Positions 41,298 to 49,111 of a stretch of 64,000 bases of DNA are shown in pieces. The DNA lies in the NCBI GenBank assembly GCA_900757615.1, contig CAAEON010000054.1, forward strand, positions 1 to 64,000, given 5' to 3'. The position numbers and the translations under genes were made by a program. This DNA is from an uncultured Collinsella sp. (GTDB lineage Bacteria; Actinomycetota; Coriobacteriia; Coriobacteriales; Coriobacteriaceae). Numbering within the stretch: the first letter of the stretch is position 1; each line of letters begins with the position of its first letter. The notes beneath the pieces were generated by a model. It was not told where the DNA came from. It saw only the letters and a list, made by a program, of their open reading frames with translations, and ran no database searches.

Positions 41298-41936
41298 TTA
41301 TGCAGCCACGACGCGGCGCTGGTAGGCTCGCACCAGCAGCGAGATACCAAAGTTGAGCACAAAGTACATCGCAAACACCAGGCCGTAGAGCATAAGCACC
41401 TGCGACAGGTCGATCGCGTGGGCCATCACGACGTTGGCCGTGTACATGAGCTCGGCCACGTTAATGCCCGAAAGATACGAGCTGTCCTTGATGACGGTCG
41501 TGCACTGGCTAAACAGCGCCGGAATGATCGTCTTAAACGTCTGCGGCAGAATGATGTAGCGCATGGTGGCAAAGAAGCCGAAGCCCTGGCTCTGCGCTGC
41601 CTCAAACTGGCCGCGCGGAATCGAGTTGAGGCCGCCGCGCACAATCTCGGCCATAACAGCGCTGGTAAACAGCGTAAAGGCGATGGTCGAAATCACAATG
41701 TCCAAACCCTGCACCGTAAAGTAGATAAACAGGATCCACAGCAGGTTTGGCGTGCAACGGAACAGCTCGATATAGGCGCTCACCAGAATACGGAACGGGC
41801 GGGGCGCATAGCTTTTAACGAGCGCCAGCACCGTACCAAAGATGAGCGAGAAAAAGATCGACAGCGCCGAGATCTCGATCGTCTTAACAAAGCCGCCCCA
41901 GATGTAGAGCAGGTTGGTCGCGTTGAAGATTTCCAT
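41298..41936 (-). CDS. polar amino-acid ABC transporter permease
   Basis: A 212-residue inner-membrane permease of the HisM/GlnP type with about five helices. The EAA loop reads ARGGLNSIPRGQFEAAQSQG (written from ARGG-like VRGGLNSIPRGQ), with LPQTFKTIIP after it. It starts three bases after the stop of the other permease gene. The pair forms the channel of the uptake system encoded at 41.3-44.3 kb. Confidence 0.9.
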   Translation of the reverse strand: MEIFNATNLLYIWGGFVKTIEISALSIFFSLIFGTVLALVKSYAPRPFRILVSAYIELFRCTPNLLWILFIYFTVQGLDIVISTIAFTLFTSAVMAEIVRGGLNSIPRGQFEAAQSQGFGFFATMRYIILPQTFKTIIPALFSQCTTVIKDSSYLSGINVAELMYTANVVMAHAIDLSQVLMLYGLVFAMYFVLNFGISLLVRAYQRRVVAA

Positions 41937-41939
41937 GCG

Positions 41940-42686
41940 CTAGGCCTCCTCTACGTTGTCGAGCCCCAGCTCGGCCAGGCTCACGCCGCGCGGACGCTCC
42001 TTGGAGCGGCGCTCGAGCCACTGCACCAGCATGGCGAGCGGAAAGCAGATGATGAAGTACATAAGGCAGCAGACGATGTATCCCTGCAGGTAACCGTACA
42101 GACTCACAAAGTTGTCGGAACGGTACATAAGGTCGCCGCCGGCCACAAGCGCCAGCACCGACGTGTTCTTGACCAGGTTGAGCGCCTGGTTACACAGCGG
42201 CGGCAGAATGATCTTGAATGTCTGGGGCAGCACGATGTACCAGTATGCCTGCGCACGGGTGAAGCCCTGGCTCTGGGCCGCCTCCATCTGACCGCGCGGA
42301 ACCGCCTCGATACCGGTGCGGATGACCTCCGAAATGTAGGCCGCGTGATACAGGCCCACGCCCAAGAAGCCCAGCACAAACGGCGCGATGCGCACCGGCT
42401 GGTCGGCACCGGCCATGGCCTGCAAAAACTGCGGGCCGGCCATGTACATAAAGAGCACCTGCACGGGCAACGGGGTGTTCTGGTAAAACTCCACGTACAC
42501 GCGGCTTATGGCGCGCAGCACGCGCGAACGAGTGGTAGAGAACACGCCCAGCAGCGTGCCCAGCACCAGCGACAACAGCAGACCGGCAACGACCACCTGC
42601 AGTGTCACGCCAAAGCCCTCCCAGAAGGGCCCCATGTTTTGGAATGTCGTCGACCAGCGGTCGGCGTCAAACAATCCTTCGAGCAT
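41940..42686 (-). CDS. polar amino-acid ABC transporter permease
   Basis: A 248-residue permease paralogous to its neighbour. The EAA loop is RTGIEAVPRGQMEAAQSQG, followed by LPQTFKIILPPL. The ATG at 42686 is chosen because AAGGAAGGA lies just upstream and the protein then starts near the first helix; an upstream frame to 42755 would overlap the binding-protein gene. It ends with a polar tail. Confidence 0.9.
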   Translation of the reverse strand: MLEGLFDADRWSTTFQNMGPFWEGFGVTLQVVVAGLLLSLVLGTLLGVFSTTRSRVLRAISRVYVEFYQNTPLPVQVLFMYMAGPQFLQAMAGADQPVRIAPFVLGFLGVGLYHAAYISEVIRTGIEAVPRGQMEAAQSQGFTRAQAYWYIVLPQTFKIILPPLCNQALNLVKNTSVLALVAGGDLMYRSDNFVSLYGYLQGYIVCCLMYFIICFPLAMLVQWLERRSKERPRGVSLAELGLDNVEEA

Positions 42687-42711
42687 TTGATTCCTTCCTT
42701 GGACGATGCGC

Positions 42712-43590
42712 CTATACAAGACCCCAGGTCTTGACCTCTTGGTCGAGCCAGCCATCGGCCAGGCGATCGCAAATCACCTGATCGACCACAGCCGAAAGGT
42801 CGCAGCCCTTCTTGGTCGCCACGCCGTAGCCCTGCTCGCCAAACTTGACCTCGGGCTGCAGCAGCTCGACGGTCTCGTTCATGTAACCGGCCAGCGTGGA
42901 GCGGTCCATGGCAAAGACGTCGATATTGCCGGCGTCGAGCGAACTCTTGATGATGGGGTAACCGCTAAAGGCCCTAAACTCGGGCTTGCAGCTAAAGCCG
43001 TTGTCCTTGATCATCTGCTCGATCAGGCCCTGCGTGGTGGCACCCTGGCTCACGCCAATGACCTTGCCGTCCAGGTCCTCAATCGAGGTAAAGCCCGAAC
43101 GCTTCTTGACCATGAGTCCCACGTAGTCGGTGCGGTACGGCGTCGAGAAATCCCAGCTCTTCTTGCGCTCGTCGGTGATGGTGTAGGTCGCCGCGACCAC
43201 GTCAAGCTGGCCGTTATCGATCAGCGGGCCGCGCGTCTTGGGCGTTACGTCGGTAAACTCGACAAGCTCCTGGGCGCGGGCCTCCTTATAGCTCACGCCA
43301 AAGACGGCAGCGGCGATCTGGTAGCACAAATCGACTTCCATGCCCTCAAAGCGGCCCTTGGCGGTGTCGTAATAGCCGTAGCCGGGAACGTCCTTCTTAA
43401 CGCCGGCATTCAGATGACCACGCGACTTGATGGCCGCAAGCTTGGACCCCTTGTCGGAGCCCTCTCCGCTGGTGGAGTTGCCGCAACCGGTAAGCGCGGT
43501 CCCCGTCAGCGCAAGCATACCGGCGCCCGCCAGCTGCAAAAAGTGACGGCGCGACACGGCCGCCCTCGTCATATCCGTCATGTCCATCAC
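42712..43590 (-). CDS. amino-acid ABC transporter substrate-binding lipoprotein
   Basis: A 292-residue solute-binding protein of family 3. The N-terminus has a twin-arginine-like SRRHFLQLAG followed by the lipobox LTGC, so it may be exported by Tat and lipidated. The binding domain has GRFEGMEVDLCYQIAA, DVVAATYTITDERKKSWDFS and VIGVSQGATTQGLIEQ, typical of glutamine, glutamate or polar amino-acid receptors. Specificity cannot be set from sequence. It lies between the ATPase gene and the permeases. Confidence 0.88.
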   Translation of the reverse strand: MMDMTDMTRAAVSRRHFLQLAGAGMLALTGTALTGCGNSTSGEGSDKGSKLAAIKSRGHLNAGVKKDVPGYGYYDTAKGRFEGMEVDLCYQIAAAVFGVSYKEARAQELVEFTDVTPKTRGPLIDNGQLDVVAATYTITDERKKSWDFSTPYRTDYVGLMVKKRSGFTSIEDLDGKVIGVSQGATTQGLIEQMIKDNGFSCKPEFRAFSGYPIIKSSLDAGNIDVFAMDRSTLAGYMNETVELLQPEVKFGEQGYGVATKKGCDLSAVVDQVICDRLADGWLDQEVKTWGLV

Positions 43591-43595
43591 CGCGC

Positions 43596-44327
43596 CTAGT
43601 GCAGAATCTTGGACAGGAACTCGCGGCAGCGCGGGTTCTCGGGGTTATCGAAGAAGTGCTCGGGCGTGCCCTCCTCCAGAATGCGGCCGTCCTCCATAAA
43701 GATGACGCGGTCGGCCACCTGGCGCGCAAAGCCCATCTCATGCGTCACGCAGATCATGGTGATATCCTCCTGCGCGAGCTCAATCATAACGTCCAGGACT
43801 TCCTGAACCATCTCGGGGTCGAGCGCCGAGGTCGGCTCGTCAAACAGGATGATGGGCTGCTTGGTGCACAGGGCACGGGCGATGGCGATGCGCTGTTGCT
43901 GACCACCCGAGAGATTCTGCGGATACTCGCCGGCCTTATGCGCCATGCCAACGCGCTTGAGCGCGGCGATGGCGATCTCGGTCGCCTCCTCCTTGCTCTT
44001 CTTTTGCAGCTTGATGGGCGCGAGCGTCAGGTTGCCCAGCACCGTCATGTTGGGATACAGGTTGAACTGCTGAAACACCATGGAGCTATACTTGCGGGCC
44101 ATCTCCAGGTGATTCTTTTTGGTGAGCGGCGTACCGTCGATGATGACCTCGCCCGACGTGGGCTCCTCAAGATAGTCGACGCAACGGATGAGCGTCGACT
44201 TACCCGAACCGGAAGGCCCGATCATTACGAGCTTCTCGCCGCGCTTGACGGTGAGGTTGATATCTTTGAGCACATGCAGGTCGCCAAAGTACTTGTTGAG
44301 ATGCCTGATCTCGATCATGTCTGCCAT
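43596..44327 (-). CDS. polar amino-acid ABC transporter ATPase (GlnQ-like)
   Basis: A 243-residue ABC ATPase. Walker A is GPSGSGKSTLIRC, the Q-loop region is MVFQQFNLYPNMTVLGNL, the signature LSGGQQQRIAIARAL, Walker B IILFDEPTSALDP, and the switch His lies in CVTHEMGFA. It is the first gene of the operon ATPase-binding protein-permease-permease. A 33-base-arm palindrome lies about 115 bases upstream. Confidence 0.93.
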   Translation of the reverse strand: MADMIEIRHLNKYFGDLHVLKDINLTVKRGEKLVMIGPSGSGKSTLIRCVDYLEEPTSGEVIIDGTPLTKKNHLEMARKYSSMVFQQFNLYPNMTVLGNLTLAPIKLQKKSKEEATEIAIAALKRVGMAHKAGEYPQNLSGGQQQRIAIARALCTKQPIILFDEPTSALDPEMVQEVLDVMIELAQEDITMICVTHEMGFARQVADRVIFMEDGRILEEGTPEHFFDNPENPRCREFLSKILH

Positions 44328-44441
44328 GAATGTCCCTTCCCTGCGTTTACACGAGTTGAACTATTGTACGGAAAGAACCACGTTTCCGCAGCCCACACTA
44401 CATTCCCGTAAAGAACCCGCAACCTTCCGCCCACTCATTGG

Positions 44442-44514
44442 GCACTCATTGGGGACAGACTTAAATGAGTACCCAATGAGCGGGTACTCATTTAAGTCTG
44501 TCCCCAATGAGTGC
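44442..44514. repeat. 33-bp perfect inverted repeat (paired GGGGACAG elements)
   Basis: Left arm 44442-44474 and right arm 44482-44514 are exact complements (GCACTCATTGGGGACAGAC ... GAGTACCC) with a seven-base loop. It lies upstream of the amino-acid ABC operon. The GGGGACAG core appears once in each arm. Confidence 0.92.
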
Positions 44515-44545
44515 TCAACCGCCCTTGTTGAGCATAAGTCAGCGA

Positions 44546-44644
44546 AAACCCGTACACGCGAGCAAGGTGACGTGAAATGAAAGGGCGCAGACCTTATGGT
44601 CGCGCCCTTGAAATTGAACGTCAGATTGCCGCGTGTACGGGTTT
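44546..44644. repeat. 99-bp nested palindrome downstream of the yqeY gene
   Basis: Outer arms AAACCCGTACACGCG (44546-44560) and complement (44630-44644) enclose the inner hairpin at 44581-44609. It has the same nested plan as the elements at 22021-22180 and 34239-34338, with unrelated sequence. Confidence 0.88.
44581..44609 (-). terminator. inner hairpin, likely terminator of the yqeY gene
   Basis: Stem AAGGGCGC(A)GACC / GGTCGCGCCCTT with loop TTAT, about 80 bases beyond the yqeY stop codon. The following minus-strand bases are only moderately T-rich. Confidence 0.55.
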
Positions 44645-44688
44645 GCAGCGTCGAGCCGTTACGCGGTTTGGTAAAACCGCGTAACAAA

Positions 44689-45138
44689 TTACGCGAGTTT
44701 GGCGCCGACGATCTTGGCCGCGGCCGGCTTATCGAAGTTGCCGCCGGTGGCCTTGCCGAGTGCTCCCATGACCTGGCCCATCTGCTTCTTGGACGTGGCG
44801 CCCAGCTCGGCGATAACCTGCTCGATCAGGGCCTCAAGCTCCTCGCCCGAAACCTGCGCGGGCAGCAGGCTCTCCAGAATCTTGACCTGCTCGGTCAGGT
44901 TGTCGGTACGCTCTTGGTCGGTGCCGGCCTTGATGGACATCTCCAGCGTCTCGCTCGTCTGCTTGATCAGACGCTTGATCATGCTGTTGACGTCTTCCTC
45001 GGTCACATCGCGGCGCTCATTGACCTCGATATTCTTCACCTCGGCCTTAACCTGGCGAATGATGGACAGGCGAACCTTGTCCTTGGCCTTCATGGCCGCG
45101 ATCATTTCTTTCTGCAGCTCTTCGTTGGTCATCTGCAA
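44689..45138 (-). CDS. yqeY: GatB/YqeY-domain protein
   Basis: A 149-residue helical protein matching YqeY over its whole length: LQKEMIAAMKAKDKVRLSIIR near the start, and the tail LGATSKKQMGQVMGALGKATGGNFD followed by AAKIVGAKL. The domain resembles the tRNA-binding end of the GatB amidotransferase subunit. Its role alone is not well defined, and it often sits near translation or cell-wall genes. Confidence 0.92.
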   Translation of the reverse strand: MQMTNEELQKEMIAAMKAKDKVRLSIIRQVKAEVKNIEVNERRDVTEEDVNSMIKRLIKQTSETLEMSIKAGTDQERTDNLTEQVKILESLLPAQVSGEELEALIEQVIAELGATSKKQMGQVMGALGKATGGNFDKPAAAKIVGAKLA

Positions 45139-45186
45139 ATCCTCTCTAATAGCGTGGGCGGCACTCGCGCGAGCACCGCCCCATGA

Positions 45187-46407
45187 TTACTCAGTCGTCG
45201 ACGAATCGTCGGTCGAGCTCTTGGTGACGCCCTTCAGACTCACGTTATAGGGTACGTCCTTGGGCATGGGGTTGACGGCGATGTCGGCATCCTTCTTGTA
45301 CTGCTCCAGCCACTCGCTGTATGCAGTACTGGCCGCCTGCGTCTTCACCACGTTAGAGACGTACTTTTTGATGGCCTTGGGCACCTGGTTGATGTCATCA
45401 ACCTGATTATCGACATGGAAGTAGTCAGTGCATTTGATGATGTGGTAGCCATAGGTCGACTCGACGACTTCGCTCACGTCGCCCTTGTTGAGCCCCTCGA
45501 GCGCCGTCTGGTAGCTGTCGACAAAGGTGGTGAGCTTATCCCAGCCCACATCGCCCTTCTTCTCCTTGGAACCGGTGTCCTCGGAGTACTGCTCAACGGC
45601 GTCCTCAAAGCTCAGCTCACCGGAGTTGATCTTGTCCAGGCACTCCTGCGCCTTGGCCTTGGCGGCAGCCTTGTCCTCGTCGGAAGCGTCGGAATCAACC
45701 TTGATCAGGATGTTCGACGAACGACGGGCGTCGTTGTAGTTGGACAGGTTCTCGTTGATGTAATCGACGATCTCGCTGTCCTTGGGCTTGCTGGTGGGCG
45801 CCACAGCATCCTTAAGCTTTTGCTGCGCCAGGCTCTCCTTGAGCGAGTCCTTGTAGGTGTCCTCGGTGTAGCCGTAGGTCTTAAGGGTCTTCTTAAAGGT
45901 CTTGGCGCCGCCCGCGCTCTTGCACGCGTCCTTCCAGGCCTTCTCGACCTCCTCGTCCGACACCGTCACACCGTTCTCCTTCTGTGCCTGCTGAAGCAGA
46001 ATCTGCTGCGTGTAGGAGTCGATGAGTTGCTTGCGGTACTTCTTGGGCGTGAGGTCATTATCGACCAGGTACTGCGCCCAGTCCTTGTCCTTGGTGTAGC
46101 CGTAGGACGTGCGCATGCTCATGATCTGCTTGGTCACGGTGTCCTCGGTGAGGTTGGTGCCGTTGATAGTGGCAGCAACACCGCCGGTCAGCTTGTAGCC
46201 CGAGGTGTCCTCGGCCTGCGACATAAGGCCGGAGCACGCCATCGCCGAGACGGAAAGCAGCATCGCCAGCACGCCGATGACCACCAGAACGATCTTGACA
46301 GTCTTGGACACGCGGGTCTTGCGCTGCTTCTTGCGAGAGCTGGAGGCGGCGCGAGCCTGCTGCTCGGGCGTCGGCTCGGGTGCGGAGTTCTTTTTCTTAT
46401 TTGCCAT
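45187..46407 (-). CDS. PrsA/SurA-like extracytoplasmic foldase (peptidylprolyl isomerase)
   Basis: A 406-residue membrane-attached chaperone. A basic N-terminus is followed by a single hydrophobic helix at about 35-57 ending in SAMACSG; the Cys may be lipidated but the lipobox is weak. The SurA-like N-domain spans about 75-250 (TVTKQIMSMRTSYGY). A parvulin PPIase domain spans about 255-345, with SSNILIKVDSDASDEDKAAA, SEDTGSKEKKGDVGW and STYGYHIIKCTDY. It would help fold exported proteins such as the two wall-anchored proteins of this window. AAAGG lies seven bases before the ATG at 46407. Confidence 0.88.
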   Translation of the reverse strand: MANKKKNSAPEPTPEQQARAASSSRKKQRKTRVSKTVKIVLVVIGVLAMLLSVSAMACSGLMSQAEDTSGYKLTGGVAATINGTNLTEDTVTKQIMSMRTSYGYTKDKDWAQYLVDNDLTPKKYRKQLIDSYTQQILLQQAQKENGVTVSDEEVEKAWKDACKSAGGAKTFKKTLKTYGYTEDTYKDSLKESLAQQKLKDAVAPTSKPKDSEIVDYINENLSNYNDARRSSNILIKVDSDASDEDKAAAKAKAQECLDKINSGELSFEDAVEQYSEDTGSKEKKGDVGWDKLTTFVDSYQTALEGLNKGDVSEVVESTYGYHIIKCTDYFHVDNQVDDINQVPKAIKKYVSNVVKTQAASTAYSEWLEQYKKDADIAVNPMPKDVPYNVSLKGVTKSSTDDSSTTE

Positions 46408-46475
46408 AGTTGGCCTTTCGCATAACGAATCGAACAAACGCCATTGTGTCACAACGCAGCCCCGCGGCACGCTTG

Positions 46476-46520
46476 GTGCATTGGGGACAGGTTAATCTGC
46501 ACCATTTTGGTGCAAAGGGG
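46476..46520. repeat. two GGGGACAG motifs between the foldase and PTS genes
   Basis: GGTGCATTGGGGACAGG and GGTGCAAAGGGGACAGC lie as partial direct copies with a short complementary stretch (CTGCACCA) between them. They belong to the REP-like family seen elsewhere in the window. Confidence 0.65.
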
Positions 46521-46541
46521 ACAGCTCTGGCAGCCGGCACC

Positions 46542-47006
46542 TTAGAAGTGACGGCGGATAGCGTCGACCATGCCCTGCGGCGTGGTCTGGCCGAGCACGT
46601 CGGATGCGGCATCGGCGTCCATAAAGATGTTCATGAGCGCCTGCAGGGCCTCGACCTGGCCGCCCGGCTCGGCGATGCCCAGATTGATGACGATCTGCGC
46701 CGGCACCGGAGCGCCCATGCCAGCCATAGCGTTAAATGTCACGGGCGCGGCGGGCTTCACCACCGCGATATAGGGCTTGGCCACAAACCCCGGATCGGTA
46801 TGCGGAATGGCAATGTTTGCCGCCGGCATGGCAAGACCCGTGGGATAGGCATCCTCGCGCGTGCGAACGGCGTCGAGCCAACCGTCGGCAATGTAGCCGC
46901 GCGGAGCAAGCTCACTCTCGAGCTGCGCAAACACCTCACCCGGCGTCGCACACTCCCAATCAAAAAACACCAGCTCAGGCGTAAACAGCGCTTCGTTATC
47001 CGCCAT
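46542..47006 (-). CDS. PTS sugar transporter EIIA component (fructose/galactitol type)
   Basis: A 154-residue cytoplasmic phosphocarrier of the PTS_EIIA_2 family. The phosphorylated His lies in ANIAIPHTDPG (about residue 68). No IIB or IIC gene is adjacent, so it must serve a transporter encoded elsewhere or act in regulation. A 20-base-arm palindrome lies immediately upstream. Confidence 0.83.
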   Translation of the reverse strand: MADNEALFTPELVFFDWECATPGEVFAQLESELAPRGYIADGWLDAVRTREDAYPTGLAMPAANIAIPHTDPGFVAKPYIAVVKPAAPVTFNAMAGMGAPVPAQIVINLGIAEPGGQVEALQALMNIFMDADAASDVLGQTTPQGMVDAIRRHF

Positions 47007-47024
47007 GCGCTCACCTCTCTCACC

Positions 47025-47080
47025 TAGTCACCTGCGACGTTCTTAAACGACTAGTCATTCAAGAACGTCGCGGGTGACTA
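47025..47080. repeat. 20-bp inverted repeat upstream of the EIIA gene
   Basis: Arms TAGTCACCTGCGACGTTCTT (47025-47044) and AAGAACGTCGCGGGTGACTA (47061-47080) with one mismatch; the 16-base loop contains ACTAGT. It starts 18 bases before the EIIA start codon on the minus strand and could be an operator or a leader hairpin. Confidence 0.8.
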
Positions 47081-47083
47081 CCC

Positions 47084-47126
47084 AAAACAAAAGGTGGCCA
47101 CGCGCGCCTTGGCGCCAATGACCACC
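47084..47126 (-). terminator. terminator of the purine operon (after purN)
   Basis: A GGTGG ... CCACC-based stem with the GC-rich inner pairing GGCGCC/GGCGCG, followed on the minus strand by TTTTGTTTTGGG, 33 bases after the purN stop codon. Confidence 0.75.
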
Positions 47127-47158
47127 CTGACCACTCAACTAAATTGTACTGTGCGCCG

Positions 47159-47860
47159 CTAGCCGCGGGGCGCATCAATTGCGACCTTGCCGCTCTCCAG
47201 CACGTGGACGCGACCGTCGGCGAGCATCTGCACGACCTCGGGATACAGCACATGCTCGATCGCATGGATGTGCTCCTCGAGCATGTCGACATCCCAGCCC
47301 TCCTCAACAGCCAGCGCACGCTGGGCGATGATAGGGCCGTTGTCGTAAATCTCGTTGGCAAAGTGCACGGTCACGCCGGTCACCTTGACGCCGCGCGCAA
47401 AGGCATCGTCAATCGCATGGGCACCGGTAAAGCTCGGCAGCAGCGCCGGATGCAGGTTGACCACGCGATTGGGGAACGCCGCCAGCAGTGGCGTGTGCAC
47501 CATACGCATGTAGCCGGCCATGACCACATATTCGCAGCCGCGCTCGAGCAGCTCATGCGCGATGATTTCGTCAGCGGCGATAGGATCGGCATAGATATCC
47601 TTGGACAGCGTGAGCGTCTGGATGCCCGCACGCTCGGCGCGCTGCAAGCCCTTGGCCGAAGGACGGCTCGACACTACAAGCTCAATCGAGGCGTTGAGCT
47701 TGCCGGCGGAGATAAGGTCGATCAGCGCCTGCAGGTTGGTGCCCGAACCGCTGATAAGCACGCCGATCTTGAGCGGCTCGGCCGTATCGGTGCCGGTCGG
47801 ACGGGTGTAGGGCACAAAGCCCAGGCCCTCGGCAGCAGCCATCTGCTCGCTAGCGCTCAT
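47159..47860 (-). CDS. purN: phosphoribosylglycinamide formyltransferase
   Basis: A 233-residue folate-dependent enzyme for the third step of purine synthesis. Motifs are IGVLISGSGTNLQALIDLI, VVMAGYMRMVHTPLL, NLHPALLPSFTGAHAI (with the catalytic Asn and His) and VHFANEIYDNGPIIAQ. About 30 extra residues precede the family's usual start. The start overlaps the end of purM by 11 bases, so translation is coupled. Confidence 0.95.
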   Translation of the reverse strand: MSASEQMAAAEGLGFVPYTRPTGTDTAEPLKIGVLISGSGTNLQALIDLISAGKLNASIELVVSSRPSAKGLQRAERAGIQTLTLSKDIYADPIAADEIIAHELLERGCEYVVMAGYMRMVHTPLLAAFPNRVVNLHPALLPSFTGAHAIDDAFARGVKVTGVTVHFANEIYDNGPIIAQRALAVEEGWDVDMLEEHIHAIEHVLYPEVVQMLADGRVHVLESGKVAIDAPRG

Positions 47861-48953
47861 CGGAGTACACGACCTTACCGGAACCCTCGACGCACTCGCC
47901 CACGCGGAACGGCTTCTCGCCCAGCGCGACCAGAGCCTCGGTCACGGCAGCCTCGTCCTCGGGGGCAACGATCAGGCACAGGCCGACGCCCATGTTGAAG
48001 GTCTTGCATGCCTCGTTGGGCGCGAGCTCGGCCTGACGCGACACGTAAGTAATGACGGGCGGAACGTCCCAGCCCATCTCGGCACCGTTGCGGGTGACCA
48101 CGGCATCGACGTCGTCGGCGAGTGCGCGGTTGAGGTTCTCGGTAATGCCGCCACCAGTGATGTGAGCAATGGCGTGCACCGAAGCGCCGCCACGCAGCAG
48201 CTCCAGAATCGGCTTGACGTAGATGCGCGTAGGGGCCAGCAGAGCATCGGCCAGCGAAGCACCGTCGAGCTCCTCGAGCGGACGGCTCAGTTCCTCGGCC
48301 TTAGCGGCGGCCTCGGGCGTGCCCGGCTTGATGCCGTCAACGCCGATGACCTTGCGCACGAGCGAGTAGCCGTTGGAGTGCACGCCGGTGGAAGGCAGGC
48401 CCAGGATCACATCGCCGGGGCGAACGTTCGCGGGGTCGAGCATCTTGGGACGATCGACAACACCCACGGTAAAGCCGGCGAGGTCGTAATCGGCCGGAGC
48501 CATGACGCCGGGGTGCTCGGCCATCTCGCCGCCCACGAGCGCGCAGCCCGCGAGCTTGCAGCCGTCGGCCACACCCTTGATGATCTTTGCCATGTGCTCG
48601 GCCTCAATGTGACCGATGGCAACGTAATCCAGGAAGAACAGCGGCTCGGCGCCCGAAGCCAAAATGTCATTGACGCACATGGCGACCAAGTCCTGGCCCA
48701 CCGTCTCGTGACGGTCCATGATCTGGGCGAGCACGAGCTTGGTGCCCACGCCGTCGGTGCCGCTAATCAGGATCGGGTCTTCCATATCCTTAAGCGCGGC
48801 GGCCGAGAACAGGCCGCCAAAGCCACCGATGCCGCCGATGACCTCGGGGCGGTTGGTGTCCTTGACCATCTGCTTAATAGCGTCGACGGCGCGGCCGCCC
48901 TCGGCGGTATCGACGCCGGCGTCCTCGTACGTCACATGCTTGCTGTCGCTCAT
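47850..48953 (-). CDS. purM: phosphoribosylformylglycinamidine cyclo-ligase
   Basis: A 367-residue AIR synthetase for the fifth step of purine synthesis. Motifs are GGFGGLFSAAALKDMEDPIL, SGTDGVGTKLVLAQ, LAGCALVGGEMAEHPG, GLPSTGVHSNGYSLVRKV and HITGGGITENLNRAL. Full length. It lies between purF (155 bases upstream) and purN. Confidence 0.96.
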   Translation of the reverse strand: MSDSKHVTYEDAGVDTAEGGRAVDAIKQMVKDTNRPEVIGGIGGFGGLFSAAALKDMEDPILISGTDGVGTKLVLAQIMDRHETVGQDLVAMCVNDILASGAEPLFFLDYVAIGHIEAEHMAKIIKGVADGCKLAGCALVGGEMAEHPGVMAPADYDLAGFTVGVVDRPKMLDPANVRPGDVILGLPSTGVHSNGYSLVRKVIGVDGIKPGTPEAAAKAEELSRPLEELDGASLADALLAPTRIYVKPILELLRGGASVHAIAHITGGGITENLNRALADDVDAVVTRNGAEMGWDVPPVITYVSRQAELAPNEACKTFNMGVGLCLIVAPEDEAAVTEALVALGEKPFRVGECVEGSGKVVYSDER

Positions 48954-49022
48954 CTGAGCCTTCCTCTCCCACTACCGTCTGACGAGCAGGCGCCAAACGG
49001 TGCTCATAGTTGCGTTCATTTC

Positions 49023-49047
49023 GGCGCGCGCCATAACAGCGCGCGCC
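49023..49047. repeat. GGCGCGCGC hairpin between purF and purM
   Basis: Nine-base G+C arms GGCGCGCGC / GCGCGCGCC with a seven-base loop. It may attenuate transcription between purF and purM. Confidence 0.6.
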
Positions 49048-49070
49048 GTCATATCAACAAAACAGCAGAT

Positions 49071-49111
49071 AAAACCTGCCAAAATAAACCTGTCCCTAAA
49101 TGGCAGGTTTT
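49071..49111. repeat. AAAACCTGCCA-type REP element overlapping the purF stop
   Basis: Perfect 11-base arms AAAACCTGCCA / TGGCAGGTTTT around AAATAAACCTGTCCCTAAA. The right arm contains the first two bases of the purF stop codon triplet (49110-49112). It is the third copy of the element found on both sides of the terminator downstream of pth. Confidence 0.85.
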
